This document shows positions 1 through 8,321 of a stretch of 64,000 nucleotides of DNA, one piece after another (position 1 is the stretch's first letter; each line of letters starts with the position of its first letter). Under the pieces are notes generated by a model, which worked only from the letters and a program-made list of their open reading frames with translations, ran no database searches and was not told where the DNA came from. This DNA comes from Enterobacter sp. JUb54 (GTDB lineage Bacteria; Pseudomonadota; Gammaproteobacteria; Enterobacterales; Enterobacteriaceae): contig NZ_CP060418.1 in assembly GCF_014298075.1 (NCBI RefSeq), positions 1,054,001-1,118,000 of the forward strand. Reading direction: 5' to 3'. The position numbers and the translations under genes were made by a program.

Positions 1-1
1 T

Positions 2-1033
2 TTCTACGCTGGGCGTCAGTATCGCGGAACGACAATCTGCCGTTCAATGGAGAAGCCGCACACCATCGTTGGTTTTAAAATCGGTAATGCGCTGATTGAT
101 GAACTGGACGTGATGCCCGCCAAAAAGGCAGAGTTAGCCTGGCGGAAAATCATTGCCCGTATGCGCTATAACATAGCCGGATTACGGAACGGGATAGATG
201 TCACCACGACGCCTGAAGGATTTAAGTTCGTCTATCAACAGTTCGTCAAAGCGATCCGCGAAGACCCGGAACTCGCAACTCTGTATGGCCTGGTGCAGGC
301 TTCAACATTCGATAACGAAAAAAACCTGCCAGATGACTATATTCCTTCTCTTCTGGCGAGTTATCCGCCTGAGTTGATTAAAGCGTACCTGCGCGGCCAG
401 TTTACCAACCTGACCAGCGGGACGATTTACCACCAGTTCGACCGCAAGTTGAATAACTGCAAAGAAGAAGAGCAGCCCGGCGAGCCGCTTTATATCGGTA
501 TGGATTTTAACGTGGGGAAAATGGCCGGCATTGTTCACGTTCTCCGCCTCGGGCTTCCCTGTGCCGTAACGGAAATCATCAAGGCTTACGACACCCCGGA
601 CATCATTCGCATCATCAAAGAGCGGTTCTGGCTGTATGACGGCCATGACTATCGAAAGGTGCGGGAAATCTACATTTACCCAGACGCTTCTGGCGATTCC
701 CGAAAATCAGCTCATGCCAGCACTACGGATATCGCCCAGCTTAAGCAGGCTGGTTTCAACGTGATCGTGAACAATTCAAACCCGCCGGTAAAAGACCGTA
801 TCAATTCGATGAATGCCATGTTCTGTAACGGCAAAGGCGAGCGTCGCTACAAAGTAAATGTGAAGCGGTGTCCGGTCTATACGGAATCGCTTGAGCAGCA
901 GGTATGGGGTGAAAACGGCGAGCCAGATAAAAAAGCCGATAACGATCACCCCAACGATGCCGGCGGCTACTTCATCGTGAAACAGTTCCCGATCGTCAAA
1001 CCAACCGGCAAAGTCACTAAACTGCGGATGTAA
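2..1033 (+). CDS. Phage terminase large subunit (5'-partial)
   Basis: The frame is open from base 2, so the true start lies upstream of the window; about 343 C-terminal residues are visible. The product would be the DNA-packaging motor. The visible part is the RNase H-like nuclease domain: a beta strand with an acidic residue (IGMDFNVGK), then a second acidic cluster (YPDASGDS), then a C-terminal segment rich in charged residues. The Walker A/B ATPase half is off the window. The portal gene follows after 4 nt, the standard terL-portal arrangement. Family assignment is by motif and position. Confidence 0.88.
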   Translation, partial: FYAGRQYRGTTICRSMEKPHTIVGFKIGNALIDELDVMPAKKAELAWRKIIARMRYNIAGLRNGIDVTTTPEGFKFVYQQFVKAIREDPELATLYGLVQASTFDNEKNLPDDYIPSLLASYPPELIKAYLRGQFTNLTSGTIYHQFDRKLNNCKEEEQPGEPLYIGMDFNVGKMAGIVHVLRLGLPCAVTEIIKAYDTPDIIRIIKERFWLYDGHDYRKVREIYIYPDASGDSRKSAHASTTDIAQLKQAGFNVIVNNSNPPVKDRINSMNAMFCNGKGERRYKVNVKRCPVYTESLEQQVWGENGEPDKKADNDHPNDAGGYFIVKQFPIVKPTGKVTKLRM

Positions 1034-1037
1034 TACC

Positions 1038-2444
1038 ATGCCAGATATTTCAACACCCAATCTCGATTACAACGACATGATAGAGGCGTGGGATATCAAC
1101 GATGCGTTGATGGGCGGCACGCTCGAAATGCGTCGCCAGGGTACGACGTATCTCCCTAAGTGGCCTAACGAAGACCCTGACAGCTACAAAGAACGATTAG
1201 CGGTTGCAACCTTGCTCCCTGCCTATGAAGAAGCCATTAAACAGAATATTGGGCGGGTATTTGCTGAGCCCACGGTTCTGAGTGAAGACACGCCTGAAAC
1301 AATACAGGAGTTGGCGCCTGATATTGATATGGAAGGAAACCGGATCGATGTCTGGGCACAGCAATTTTTCAGTATCGGATTCCAGTATGGTCTGGTGCAT
1401 GCGCTGGTGGATTTCCCGAAGGTTGACCCGGAGGCAGTAAAAACAAAGGCCGACGAAAAAGCAGCAGGCTCCCGCCCATACGCCACGATGCTTAACCCCC
1501 GGCAGGTCATTGGCTGGAAGTCGAAAGTTGCCAAAGGGAAGGTGGTGCTGACCGACCTGCGTATTAAAGAGGTGATCGTTGTCGATGGCGAAGATTACGG
1601 GCAGACAAAGGTGGAGCAAATTCGCCATATCATGCCCCGCAAAGTCGAAATTTATCGCCGTAACAAGGGGGATAACGGCGAAAGTCAGTGGCAACTTCAC
1701 GACGAGTGGGAAACCAGCCGTGATGATATTCCCCTGGTGACGCTCTACACGAAACGGACAGGATTTATGCGCGGCTCTCCACCGCTGCTAAACCTGGCAT
1801 TGCTGAACATCAAGCACTGGCAGAGCCAGAGCGAGCAAGACAACATCCTGCACGTCGCGCGTGTTCCGCTGCTGGTGGCTTACGGTTTGGCTGACGGAGA
1901 AGCGTTAACCATCGGATCTTCTACTGCGACCCGTTTCGACGATCGCGAGCGGCAGGGCCTTGAGTATGTTGAGCATACCGGCGCAGCCATCGGCGCCGGG
2001 AAAATCTCACTGGAAGACCTGGAAAACCAGATGCGTCAGGCCGGGGCAAAGTTGCTGCGCGCAGAAAACACCTCAACCAAATCTGATGACCAGACGCATG
2101 AAGAGCACATGCAGGAGAATTCACCTCTTTATACGATGGCAAGCTCACTGGAAGACGCGCTCGATAACATTCTGCAGATCATGGCGGAATGGCTGGACGA
2201 AAAAGAAGGCGGTAATGTTGATGTGCGTACCGAGCTGGATGTTTCGGCACAGACATTCGACTCTGCGGCCGCGACGGCGGTTCAGTCACTTCGGCAGGGT
2301 GGAGATATTCGCCAGATTGATGCGGTTCGCGTGCTTCAGGCGCTGAAATTCATCGACCCGGACGCGAAACCGGAAGAGGTGATCGACGAACTGAGGAACC
2401 AGCAGGTGACGCTGGCCGGCGGCCCGAATAATCCAGGTGGTTGA
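1038..2444 (+). CDS. Phage portal protein (DUF4055 family)
   Basis: A 468-residue protein directly after the terminase. The N-terminus (NLDYNDMIEAWDINDALMGG) and the segment around NIGRVFAEP are typical of DUF4055 proteins, which occupy the portal slot in siphovirus and P22-capsid-type prophages. The portal dodecamer forms the DNA entry vertex and binds terminase. The length suits a portal. It ends 1 nt before the ATG of the head morphogenesis gene, suggesting coupled translation. Portal function is inferred from family and position. Confidence 0.82.
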   Translation: MPDISTPNLDYNDMIEAWDINDALMGGTLEMRRQGTTYLPKWPNEDPDSYKERLAVATLLPAYEEAIKQNIGRVFAEPTVLSEDTPETIQELAPDIDMEGNRIDVWAQQFFSIGFQYGLVHALVDFPKVDPEAVKTKADEKAAGSRPYATMLNPRQVIGWKSKVAKGKVVLTDLRIKEVIVVDGEDYGQTKVEQIRHIMPRKVEIYRRNKGDNGESQWQLHDEWETSRDDIPLVTLYTKRTGFMRGSPPLLNLALLNIKHWQSQSEQDNILHVARVPLLVAYGLADGEALTIGSSTATRFDDRERQGLEYVEHTGAAIGAGKISLEDLENQMRQAGAKLLRAENTSTKSDDQTHEEHMQENSPLYTMASSLEDALDNILQIMAEWLDEKEGGNVDVRTELDVSAQTFDSAAATAVQSLRQGGDIRQIDAVRVLQALKFIDPDAKPEEVIDELRNQQVTLAGGPNNPGG

Positions 2445-2445
2445 G

Positions 2446-3558
2446 ATGGCAACGGCGAATGAAAAACTCAGTGACGAAAGCCTGGCTCACGCGATTTTGG
2501 TGAGTCAGTACAGTACTGGCGTCGCGAACAGGATGATAAAACTCCTGAATGACAGCGACGCAGAACTGACGGCCCGGCTGCTGGTGGCGATGGATACTCT
2601 CGATGCTGAAAGTTTCACGGTGTCGAGGCTCGAATCTCTGCTGGTCAGCGTCAGGGCACTAAATCATGATGTGGTGCAGTCGATGAGCGAAAGCCTCGCT
2701 GGCGAGTTGCAGGAGCTGGCGCATCATGAGGCAGGATTTCAGCTAAGTCTCTTCCAGTTTGCGATCCCTGATGATGTGCTGGCGTTTCATCCGCTGGTGG
2801 GCATTTCCCCGGACGCTGTTTATGCCGCGGCAATGGCCCGGCCTTTTCAGGGGCGGTTACTGAGCGAGTGGGCCGGCAGCCTTGAAGCCGACCGCATGAC
2901 GCGCATCACTAATACCGTGCGGCAGGGTTTCCTGCTGGGCGATACAACGGAACAGATTGCGCGTAAGGTTCGCGGCCATGCTAACCGCGGCTACCAGGAC
3001 GGCGCGCTGCAAATGAGCCGGTCAAACGCCGGCAGTATTGCTAAAACAGCTGTAGGGCATCTGGCGGCAACTGCGCGCCAGAGTTTTGCGACGGCGAACG
3101 ACGACATTCTGAAGGGCAAGCAGTGGCTATCCACTTTGGATAACCGGACATCAAAAGATTGCCGGATTCGTGACCGCCTCAAATACACCCTGGATGATAA
3201 ACCCATCGGCCACAAAATCCCCTACCTGCAGGGGCCGGGGAAAATTCACTTTTGCTGTCGCAGCGTCGAAACGTACATCCTTAAATCGGCGGACGAGCTC
3301 GGTATTGCCGTAGGTCAAATATCAGATAGCTCCCGCGCCAGCATGGATGGTCAGGTGCCTGCGGATACCGATTATCAGGGCTGGTTCTCGCGACAATCAT
3401 TCACGCGGCAGTCCCAGATTGTTGGCGTGACGCGCGCCAGGCTGATTCGTGATGGCGGCATGACTCCTGATGAGTTTTACAGCGACAAAGGCGAATGGTT
3501 GACGCTTGACCAGCTACGTAACCGTGACACACAAGCGTTTAAAGATGCCAGAATGTGA
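2446..3558 (+). CDS. Phage head morphogenesis / minor head protein (Mu gpF-like)
   Basis: A 370-residue protein, taking the ATG at 2446, which follows an AGGTGG ribosome-binding site at 2435-2440; an upstream in-frame GTG (2437) overlaps that site. The C-terminal half has the Mu gpF/SPP1 gp7 signature: NRTSKDCRIRD, then a GPGKIHFCCRS segment with paired cysteines. Such proteins are internal or minor head components needed for capsid assembly and often for DNA ejection. It is followed by a 175-nt noncoding stretch predicted to be highly structured. Confidence 0.8.
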   Translation: MATANEKLSDESLAHAILVSQYSTGVANRMIKLLNDSDAELTARLLVAMDTLDAESFTVSRLESLLVSVRALNHDVVQSMSESLAGELQELAHHEAGFQLSLFQFAIPDDVLAFHPLVGISPDAVYAAAMARPFQGRLLSEWAGSLEADRMTRITNTVRQGFLLGDTTEQIARKVRGHANRGYQDGALQMSRSNAGSIAKTAVGHLAATARQSFATANDDILKGKQWLSTLDNRTSKDCRIRDRLKYTLDDKPIGHKIPYLQGPGKIHFCCRSVETYILKSADELGIAVGQISDSSRASMDGQVPADTDYQGWFSRQSFTRQSQIVGVTRARLIRDGGMTPDEFYSDKGEWLTLDQLRNRDTQAFKDARM

Positions 3559-3590
3559 TAGGGTAAATTCGTGGTGAATGTAGGATGCTG

Positions 3591-3702
3591 ACCTGCGCGC
3601 CAAAGCGTCCCGTGAGAAACGGGCAAGCCGGAAACCAGATTCACTTCGGTGAATCCCTGCCGAACGTTTTATCGTTTGCCGTGGCAGCACCGGCCGCCAC
3701 AC
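3591..3702 (+). ncRNA. Candidate structured RNA between head genes
   Basis: This gene-free stretch holds several nested helices seen by eye: CCCGT/ACGGG (3609-3623, GAGAA loop); GATTCAC-TTCG-GTGAATC (3638-3655, a perfect 7-bp stem capped by a UUCG tetraloop); CGAACG/CGTTTG (3661-3678) flanked by CTGC/GCAG; and a closing helix GCCGG (3627-3631) with CCGGC (3690-3694). An alternative GTGGC/GCCAC hairpin (3681-3700) competes with the last two. There is no T-tract, so it is not a simple terminator. I do not recognise the family. It may be a leader or processing element of the late transcript. Confidence 0.4.
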
Positions 3703-3733
3703 TTATTCTGTCTCATTCAGGGGGCTATTAAGC

Positions 3734-3973
3734 ATGAAGATTTTTTTAAGGGGCGGGCCAAGAGATGGTGAGTCCGTGCCCGCTCACACCGATGACTACG
3801 GTGTACCATTCGAACGAGTTCAATTCCCTCAGCCTGTTTCTGATGCATCCCCAATGTTTGACAATGGTTTTGATGCCTATGATCTCGAACAGGGTATCCT
3901 GGTATATACGCTCGAAAAGATAGTAATAGACGGAAAACTGCATCACTACGAATATCACTATCAAGGTCGCTAA
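3734..3973 (+). CDS. Small conserved phage protein, unknown function
   Basis: A 79-residue ORF with an ATG after a GGGG-rich leader. The N-terminus FLRGGPRDGESVP resembles a motif seen in many small phage proteins of unknown role. There is no membrane segment or signal peptide, and it is rich in aromatic and acidic residues. It sits between the head morphogenesis and scaffold genes, isolated by a structured RNA-like segment upstream and two tandem terminators downstream, so its dosage is probably set separately from neighbouring head genes. No function can be assigned. Confidence 0.65.
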   Translation: MKIFLRGGPRDGESVPAHTDDYGVPFERVQFPQPVSDASPMFDNGFDAYDLEQGILVYTLEKIVIDGKLHHYEYHYQGR

Positions 3974-3986
3974 GGCGGCCTTTTTT
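3963..3986 (+). terminator. Rho-independent terminator 1 after small ORF
   Basis: AAGGTCGC and GCGGCCTT form a stem overlapping the stop codon of the small ORF, with a TTTTTT tract. First of two consecutive terminators. Confidence 0.75.
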
Positions 3987-4006
3987 AATATCTGAAATTC
4001 ACCACA

Positions 4007-4031
4007 GGCTGCCTCCGGGCGGCCTTTTTTT
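4007..4031 (+). terminator. Rho-independent terminator 2 before scaffold gene
   Basis: GGCTGCC-TCC-GGGCGGCC style hairpin followed directly by seven T residues. With the hairpin 20 nt upstream it forms a tandem terminator inside the late operon, so it may attenuate rather than end transcription. Confidence 0.7.
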
Positions 4032-4091
4032 ATTGCCGCAATCCGGATGGTGAGCGGTGCAACGGTCGGATGACCATGAAAAGGTACCAAC

Positions 4092-4856
4092 ATGAAACTG
4101 AAGACAGCAGAAGTAAACGGCAAGCAGTATGCAGAAATTGACGCGAGCGGCCTGCCCGTCTATGTCCACGACGACGGCCAGGAGGTCGGTTTTGATGCCG
4201 TCCAGGCGGTGGGGAAAATTTCAGCCCTGAATGGTGAGGCAAAATCTCATCGTGAAGCCAAAGAGGCTGCTGAAGCCAACCTGTCTAAATTTGCCAAAAT
4301 CGGTGACCCAACTAAGGCTCTCGAAGCGCTCGACATGATGACTAAAATCGACCAGAAAAAGCTGATCGAAGCGGGCGCTGTTGACCAGGTGAAAGCTGAT
4401 ATCACCGCATCGTTCCAGACTCAGCTCGATGAAGCCACTCAGCGCGCGACTACCCTTGAAGGCCAGCTCTATCAGGAAATGATCGGCGGTCGGTTCTCTG
4501 GCTCGAAATTCATCGCAGATAAAGTGGCAATTCCGTCCGACATGCTCCAGGCCCGCTTTGGTCAATCGTTCAAAGTCGAAGATGGCAAAGTCGTTGCCTA
4601 CGACGGTACAGGCAACAAAATTTATTCCCGCTCTAAGCCGGGTGAGTTGGCGGCCTTTGATGAGGCGCTGGAATTCCTGGTAGAGCAGTACCCGCAGAAA
4701 GACCACATCCTGAAGTCCAGCGGGAATCAGGGTGGTGGCTCTCGCCAGTCTCAACATGCACTCGGGCAGAAAACGATGAAACGCGATGCGTTCTCCAGTC
4801 TGAGCCCGGTGGAGCAGCAATCGACCCTCAAAGGCGGTATTACCGTCGTCGATTAA
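4092..4856 (+). CDS. Phage capsid scaffold-type protein (DUF6651-like)
   Basis: A 254-residue protein immediately upstream of the coat protein gene. The central part (residues about 45-140) is Ala/Glu/Lys/Gln-rich and predicted helical to coiled-coil, typical of scaffolding proteins that guide procapsid assembly and then leave the shell. The N-terminus (MKLKTAEVNGKQYAEID) and the Gly/Gln/Ser-rich tail suit the scaffold slot. The role is inferred from composition and position; no catalytic protease triad is evident, so a scaffold is likelier than a prohead protease. Confidence 0.72.
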   Translation: MKLKTAEVNGKQYAEIDASGLPVYVHDDGQEVGFDAVQAVGKISALNGEAKSHREAKEAAEANLSKFAKIGDPTKALEALDMMTKIDQKKLIEAGAVDQVKADITASFQTQLDEATQRATTLEGQLYQEMIGGRFSGSKFIADKVAIPSDMLQARFGQSFKVEDGKVVAYDGTGNKIYSRSKPGELAAFDEALEFLVEQYPQKDHILKSSGNQGGGSRQSQHALGQKTMKRDAFSSLSPVEQQSTLKGGITVVD

Positions 4857-4864
4857 TTCTTTTG

Positions 4865-4886
4865 CCAGTCGCCGGATGGCGGCTGG
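4865..4886 (+). other. Hairpin in scaffold-coat intergenic region
   Basis: CCAGtCGCC and GGCGgCTGG pair around a GGAT loop, with one mismatch and no T-tract. It probably stabilises the coat mRNA 5' end or is a processing signal rather than a terminator. Confidence 0.35.
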
Positions 4887-4943
4887 TGCCAGAGCTGGAT
4901 AGCTCAACAGCCCTAAATCTTAATCTCCAAGGAAACCATGCAC

Positions 4944-6080
4944 ATGGCTAACACGCTTACCGGGTTGATCCCGACTATCTTTACGGCTCTGGATACCGTA
5001 TCTCGCGAGCAGGTTGGTTTTATCCCGGCCGTATCGCGCAATGCCAAAGCTGATGCGGCGGCGAAAGACCAGACAGTAACCGCTCCTGTTGCGCCAGCGG
5101 CAACTACTGTCGATATTACGCCGGGAGCCACGGCGCCTAATGACGGCGACCAGACGATCGGCACCGTTGATGTCAAAATCACTAAATCCAAAATGGCTCC
5201 GGTCAAATGGAATGGTGAGGAACAACTGGCTCTGGGGCCTGCGGGTTCATACAACACCATCCTGGCGGATCAGTTCAAGCAGGCGTTCCGTGCGCTGGCA
5301 AATGAGATGGACGCGGATCTTGCAGCTCTGTACTTCGCTTCCTCCCGTGCTGTCGGTACGGCCGGTACAGCTCCGTTCGGGGTCGCCGGTGATTTGTCTG
5401 ATGCGGCAAACGCGCGCCAGGTCTTGTCCGATAACGGCTCCCCGACTACGGATCTGCAAATGGTCCTCGGCTCATCGGCTATCGCTAACCTCCGCGGTAA
5501 ACAGTCTGTCCTGTTCAAGGTGAACGAGTCCGGCACTGATGCGCTGCTGCGTGAAGGTATCGTGGGGCGTCTGGAAGGTTTCAACATCCACGAATCTGCC
5601 CATGTTAAGAAACGTGCTGCATCTCAGGCTGCCGGGTATCTGGTGAATGGTGCAAAAGCTGAAGGCGAAATCCTGATTGCGATTGATACCGGGACTGGTG
5701 CTTTTGGCGCCGGTGACATCGTGACGTTTGCCGGCGACAGCAACAAATACCTGGTTGCTGCCGCGACCGCCACGACCATCACCCTGGCAGCTCCGGGATT
5801 ACGTCAGGCCCTGGCCGATAATGCCGCTATTACTGCTGGTGGTTCCTACACCGCAAATATGGCGTTTGACCGCAATGCGTTCCTGCTGGCGGCTCGTACC
5901 CCGGCGATGCCGCAGGGCGGGGATACTGCTGATGACGTAATGAACGTTACGGACCCGGTATCCGGTATCACTTACCAGGTTGCGCTCTACCGTCAGTACC
6001 GCCAGGTGCGTTACGAAGTTGGTCTGTCCTGGGGCGTTGCGGCAGTGAAAACTGAGCATTCTGTTTTGCTGCTTGGTTAA
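4944..6080 (+). CDS. Major capsid protein (P22 coat family)
   Basis: A 378-residue protein from the ATG at 4944 (MANTLTGLIP); an ATG two codons upstream (4938) is also possible because the AAGGA site (4929-4933) is about equally poorly spaced for both. The N-terminus with ALDTVSREQVGFIPAVSRNAKAD and the following Ala/Thr-rich strand region match P22-type coat proteins, which use an HK97 fold with an inserted domain. It lies after the scaffold and before connector genes, and a strong UUCG-loop terminator follows, as expected for the most highly expressed head gene. Confidence 0.82.
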   Translation: MANTLTGLIPTIFTALDTVSREQVGFIPAVSRNAKADAAAKDQTVTAPVAPAATTVDITPGATAPNDGDQTIGTVDVKITKSKMAPVKWNGEEQLALGPAGSYNTILADQFKQAFRALANEMDADLAALYFASSRAVGTAGTAPFGVAGDLSDAANARQVLSDNGSPTTDLQMVLGSSAIANLRGKQSVLFKVNESGTDALLREGIVGRLEGFNIHESAHVKKRAASQAAGYLVNGAKAEGEILIAIDTGTGAFGAGDIVTFAGDSNKYLVAAATATTITLAAPGLRQALADNAAITAGGSYTANMAFDRNAFLLAARTPAMPQGGDTADDVMNVTDPVSGITYQVALYRQYRQVRYEVGLSWGVAAVKTEHSVLLLG

Positions 6081-6087
6081 CAATTAT

Positions 6088-6112
6088 GGGGCTTCGGCCC
6101 CTTTTCTTTTTT
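6088..6112 (+). terminator. Terminator after major capsid gene
   Basis: GGGGC-TTCG-GCCCC perfect stem with a UUCG tetraloop, then TTTTCTTTTTT. Probably a partial terminator that reduces expression of downstream connector and tail genes. Confidence 0.85.
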
Positions 6113-6123
6113 CTGGGGTAATT

Positions 6124-6336
6124 ATGGCTGGATTAACCAAAGAACAGCGCGCAGAACGCGCAGCAGAAAAGCTTGCGACCGCGCAGGTTGATACCAATAC
6201 TCCTGCACCGCAGGCACCGCAGCTGGTGGTGATGGTTACCGATTTCATAGCATTCCCCGGCGCGCCGACCACCGCAAACGTTCATCCTGACGAAGTGGAA
6301 AACTGGAAGGCACACGGCTGGAAAGAAACGGAGTGA
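6124..6336 (+). CDS. Small phage head-region protein, unknown function
   Basis: A 70-residue protein, starting at the ATG that follows GGGGTAATT, downstream of the capsid terminator. The N-terminal half is Ala/Glu/Arg helical (TKEQRAERAAEKLA), followed by a Pro/Ala linker and a short hydrophobic strand (LVVMVTDFIAFPGAP) and HPDEVENWKAHGW. Similar small proteins occur between coat and connector genes in related prophages. Function is unknown; it could be a decoration or connector accessory protein. Confidence 0.6.
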   Translation: MAGLTKEQRAERAAEKLATAQVDTNTPAPQAPQLVVMVTDFIAFPGAPTTANVHPDEVENWKAHGWKETE

Positions 6337-6339
6337 TGC

Positions 6340-6750
6340 ATGATTACATTCATCACCGTTGAAGGCGTCAATCTGATTCTGGGCGCCACCTGGACGGATG
6401 AAAGCAAAAAAGCCAAATCTGTGCTGATGGCTAATACCTGGATGAATGGCCTCAACCTTAAACTGCCATGCGATAAGGCAACTCACGAAACCATCATTCC
6501 TGACGATGTGAAGCAGGCTGGCGCCTACGCAGCGCTAGCGGCCTCGAATGGTGGCCTTTATCAGCAGAAAACCGATTCTGGTGTGTTGCTGAGTAAGACG
6601 GTGGATGCCGACGATGTCTCTGTTTCAAAGTCCTTTGCCGAGCTCGCCACCAATAGCTCGGCATTGCTTGATTCTGATCTGCAGCTGGCGCTTGCAATGC
6701 TAAAGCCCTATGGCGTTAGTCAGTCTCAGGTGCGGCTGGTAAGGGGATGA
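6340..6750 (+). CDS. Head-tail connector protein (DnaT-like family)
   Basis: A 136-residue, mostly helical protein beginning 3 nt after the preceding gene. The pattern (ITFITVEGVNLILG, then LPDDVKQAGAYAALAA and repeated SKTVDADDVSVSKSF) matches the phage family annotated as DnaT-like ssDNA-binding protein. In this position, just after the coat gene, it more probably acts as the gp6-like head-tail adaptor that docks on the portal. The DnaT label reflects a weak fold match; connector function is inferred from gene order. Confidence 0.65.
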   Translation: MITFITVEGVNLILGATWTDESKKAKSVLMANTWMNGLNLKLPCDKATHETIIPDDVKQAGAYAALAASNGGLYQQKTDSGVLLSKTVDADDVSVSKSFAELATNSSALLDSDLQLALAMLKPYGVSQSQVRLVRG

Positions 6751-6751
6751 T

Positions 6752-6985
6752 ATGCAAAATCCTGATGTGCATTATGCCGGTGATGGGCTCGGCCCTCGCG
6801 ATGTGTTTGTGAATGGAAACCCGATCAATTATGTCGTTTACGCGAACTTGGTAAAGGGGGTTGTTGAGTTTGCACCTCATCCATTGCGAGCTAAACGAAA
6901 TGGTGAAATCTATACCCGTAGGCTTCGCGGTTCTGTGATCGTTAAATTCCGTCATAGCGGTGGTGAATGCGATGGGTATACGTGA
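6752..6985 (+). CDS. Small phage protein in neck gene cluster
   Basis: A 77-residue protein that begins 1 nt after the connector gene and overlaps the next gene. It is beta-rich (NYVVYANLVKGVVEFAPHPL, then EIYTRRLRGSVIVKFR) with many basic residues near its C-terminus. I do not recognise the family. Tight coupling on both sides suggests a neck or connector accessory component. Confidence 0.55.
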   Translation: MQNPDVHYAGDGLGPRDVFVNGNPINYVVYANLVKGVVEFAPHPLRAKRNGEIYTRRLRGSVIVKFRHSGGECDGYT

Positions 6986-7355
6986 TGAGTTGCAGGGAGA
7001 AGTCGCCGCAGCATTCGATACCGACCTGCAGGATGCGGTTAAGGCGTTCACCGGCAGTTACACCGTTCGCGGTGCATGGGATCCGGTAACGGAAACCGGT
7101 AGCGAAACGGTGGTGGCCTATTCAGGGCGCGGTGTTCTGGCGCGGTACAAACTCCGCCGTATCGATGGCGTTAACATTCTTCACGGTGACCTTAAATTAA
7201 CCGCCCTGGTTAACGAGGTGAACGATAAGCCGGCAGTCGGGCATTTCATCATGGCACCGGACCCGATTACCAAGGCGCTACAGCGCTATGAAGTTATAAC
7301 GGCCGCTGCCGATTCCGCCGCGGCTGCGTACTCCATTCAACTGCGGAGGGCGTGA
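6972..7355 (+). CDS. Phage head closure / neck protein
   Basis: A 127-residue protein from the ATG at 6972; a GTG at 6960 in frame is an alternative. Both starts overlap the previous gene. The sequence has a helical N-terminus (MGIRDELQGEVAAAFDTDLQDAVKAF) and a beta-rich core (GSETVVAYSGRGVLARYKL, HGDLKLTALVNE), resembling head-closure/stopper proteins that plug the portal after packaging. Homologues in databases are sometimes mislabelled glutamate 5-kinase; nothing here resembles a kinase. Role inferred from position and fold pattern. Confidence 0.6.
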   Translation: MGIRDELQGEVAAAFDTDLQDAVKAFTGSYTVRGAWDPVTETGSETVVAYSGRGVLARYKLRRIDGVNILHGDLKLTALVNEVNDKPAVGHFIMAPDPITKALQRYEVITAAADSAAAAYSIQLRRA

Positions 7356-7356
7356 T

Positions 7357-7908
7357 ATGGCTAAGGGCTGGAGTATCGACCCGGCGACGTTTGCCGGGCT
7401 GGTGGCCGAGGATATCAAGCTTCGCCAGCGAACTATCGCTATTCAGCTGCTGAATGAAATCGTTCAGCGGTCGCCGGTAGGAAATCCTGAGTTGTGGGCC
7501 ATTAATGCCACCGCCGTTCAGTACAACAAAGCGGTAGGAGAGTGGAATGAGTCCCTCTATGCCGACCCTGCGAACCTGACCAAAACCGGACGTCTAAGAA
7601 AAAAAGTGCAGGTTAATGACGGGATGGATATTAAACGTCCCGCCGGTTACCGCGCTGGCACCTTCAGGGCGTCACATTTCGTGAGTATTGGCGCGCCTGA
7701 TTATTCGGTACCAGCCGAACCTGACCCGCGAGGAACGATGACGTTTCTCAACGGCAAAAACATTATCGACCAGGCGCCGGCCTACTCGGTGATTTATATC
7801 CAGTCAAACCTCCCGTACTCCGTGCCTCTGGAGAATGGTCACTCAACACAGGCGCCTACTGGTGTCTATGCCGTCTCGTTTAATGGTGTGATTCAGGCCT
7901 ACAAATGA
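7357..7908 (+). CDS. Phage tail completion / neck protein (HK97 gp10-like)
   Basis: A 183-residue protein starting 1 nt after the neck gene and overlapping the next by 4 nt. The features SPVGNPELW near residue 45, then TGRLRKKVQ, an Arg/Lys-rich middle and PYSVPLENGHSTQAP near the C-terminus are typical of HK97 gp10-like proteins (the ENGHS motif is characteristic). These join filled heads to tails. Assignment is from motif and gene order. Confidence 0.72.
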   Translation: MAKGWSIDPATFAGLVAEDIKLRQRTIAIQLLNEIVQRSPVGNPELWAINATAVQYNKAVGEWNESLYADPANLTKTGRLRKKVQVNDGMDIKRPAGYRAGTFRASHFVSIGAPDYSVPAEPDPRGTMTFLNGKNIIDQAPAYSVIYIQSNLPYSVPLENGHSTQAPTGVYAVSFNGVIQAYK

Positions 7909-8297
7909 CCCTCACAGAAATCAGAAATGCTGTCATTTCCCGAATGGCGGCGCAGACCGCTATTGCTTCTGATGCGGTGGATTACCCCAATGGCCCGGTA
8001 TTCGACCCCAGCGGTCGCAGCATCTGGGCCCGTCTCGCCAACATATCAGGGCAGGCAGGTGCAACCGAAATCGGGGCGGGTCCAGTCGTTCACAGGACCG
8101 GCGTACTCATTATCCAGCTCTTCGTCCCGGTAGGTTCAGGCACGCTTCTGACTACCCAGACGGCGGACAAATTAACCGAGCTTTTCGAGTTTCAGGACGA
8201 CGGAAAGCTGAGTTATTTCGCCGTCTCAGCTGTGCCCGCCGGTGAAACCGATGGCTGGTCACAGCTAAATCTTCAAATCCCTTATCGCGCTCTGTAG
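7905..8297 (+). CDS. Phage tail terminator (DUF4128 family)
   Basis: A 130-residue protein whose ATG overlaps the stop of the gp10-like gene (ATGA). An N-terminal helix (MTLTEIRNAVISRMAAQTAIA) precedes beta strands with LIIQLFVPVGSGT, the DUF4128 pattern. These proteins correspond to the tail terminator (lambda gpU-like), a hexamer that caps the tail tube and fixes its length. It directly precedes the tail tube gene, as expected. Confidence 0.7.
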   Translation: MTLTEIRNAVISRMAAQTAIASDAVDYPNGPVFDPSGRSIWARLANISGQAGATEIGAGPVVHRTGVLIIQLFVPVGSGTLLTTQTADKLTELFEFQDDGKLSYFAVSAVPAGETDGWSQLNLQIPYRAL

Positions 8298-8321
8298 CGC
8301 ACAAAAAAACAGGAGGCTCCT

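Noticed and set aside
3591-3702. Hammerhead or HDV-like ribozyme as explanation of the structured gap
   Set aside because: No CTGANGA/GAAA hammerhead core and no convincing double pseudoknot could be placed, so it is reported only as an unclassified structured RNA.
6972-7355. Glutamate 5-kinase
   Set aside because: Homologues of this protein sometimes carry that name, but it has no kinase motifs and lies in the neck gene cluster.
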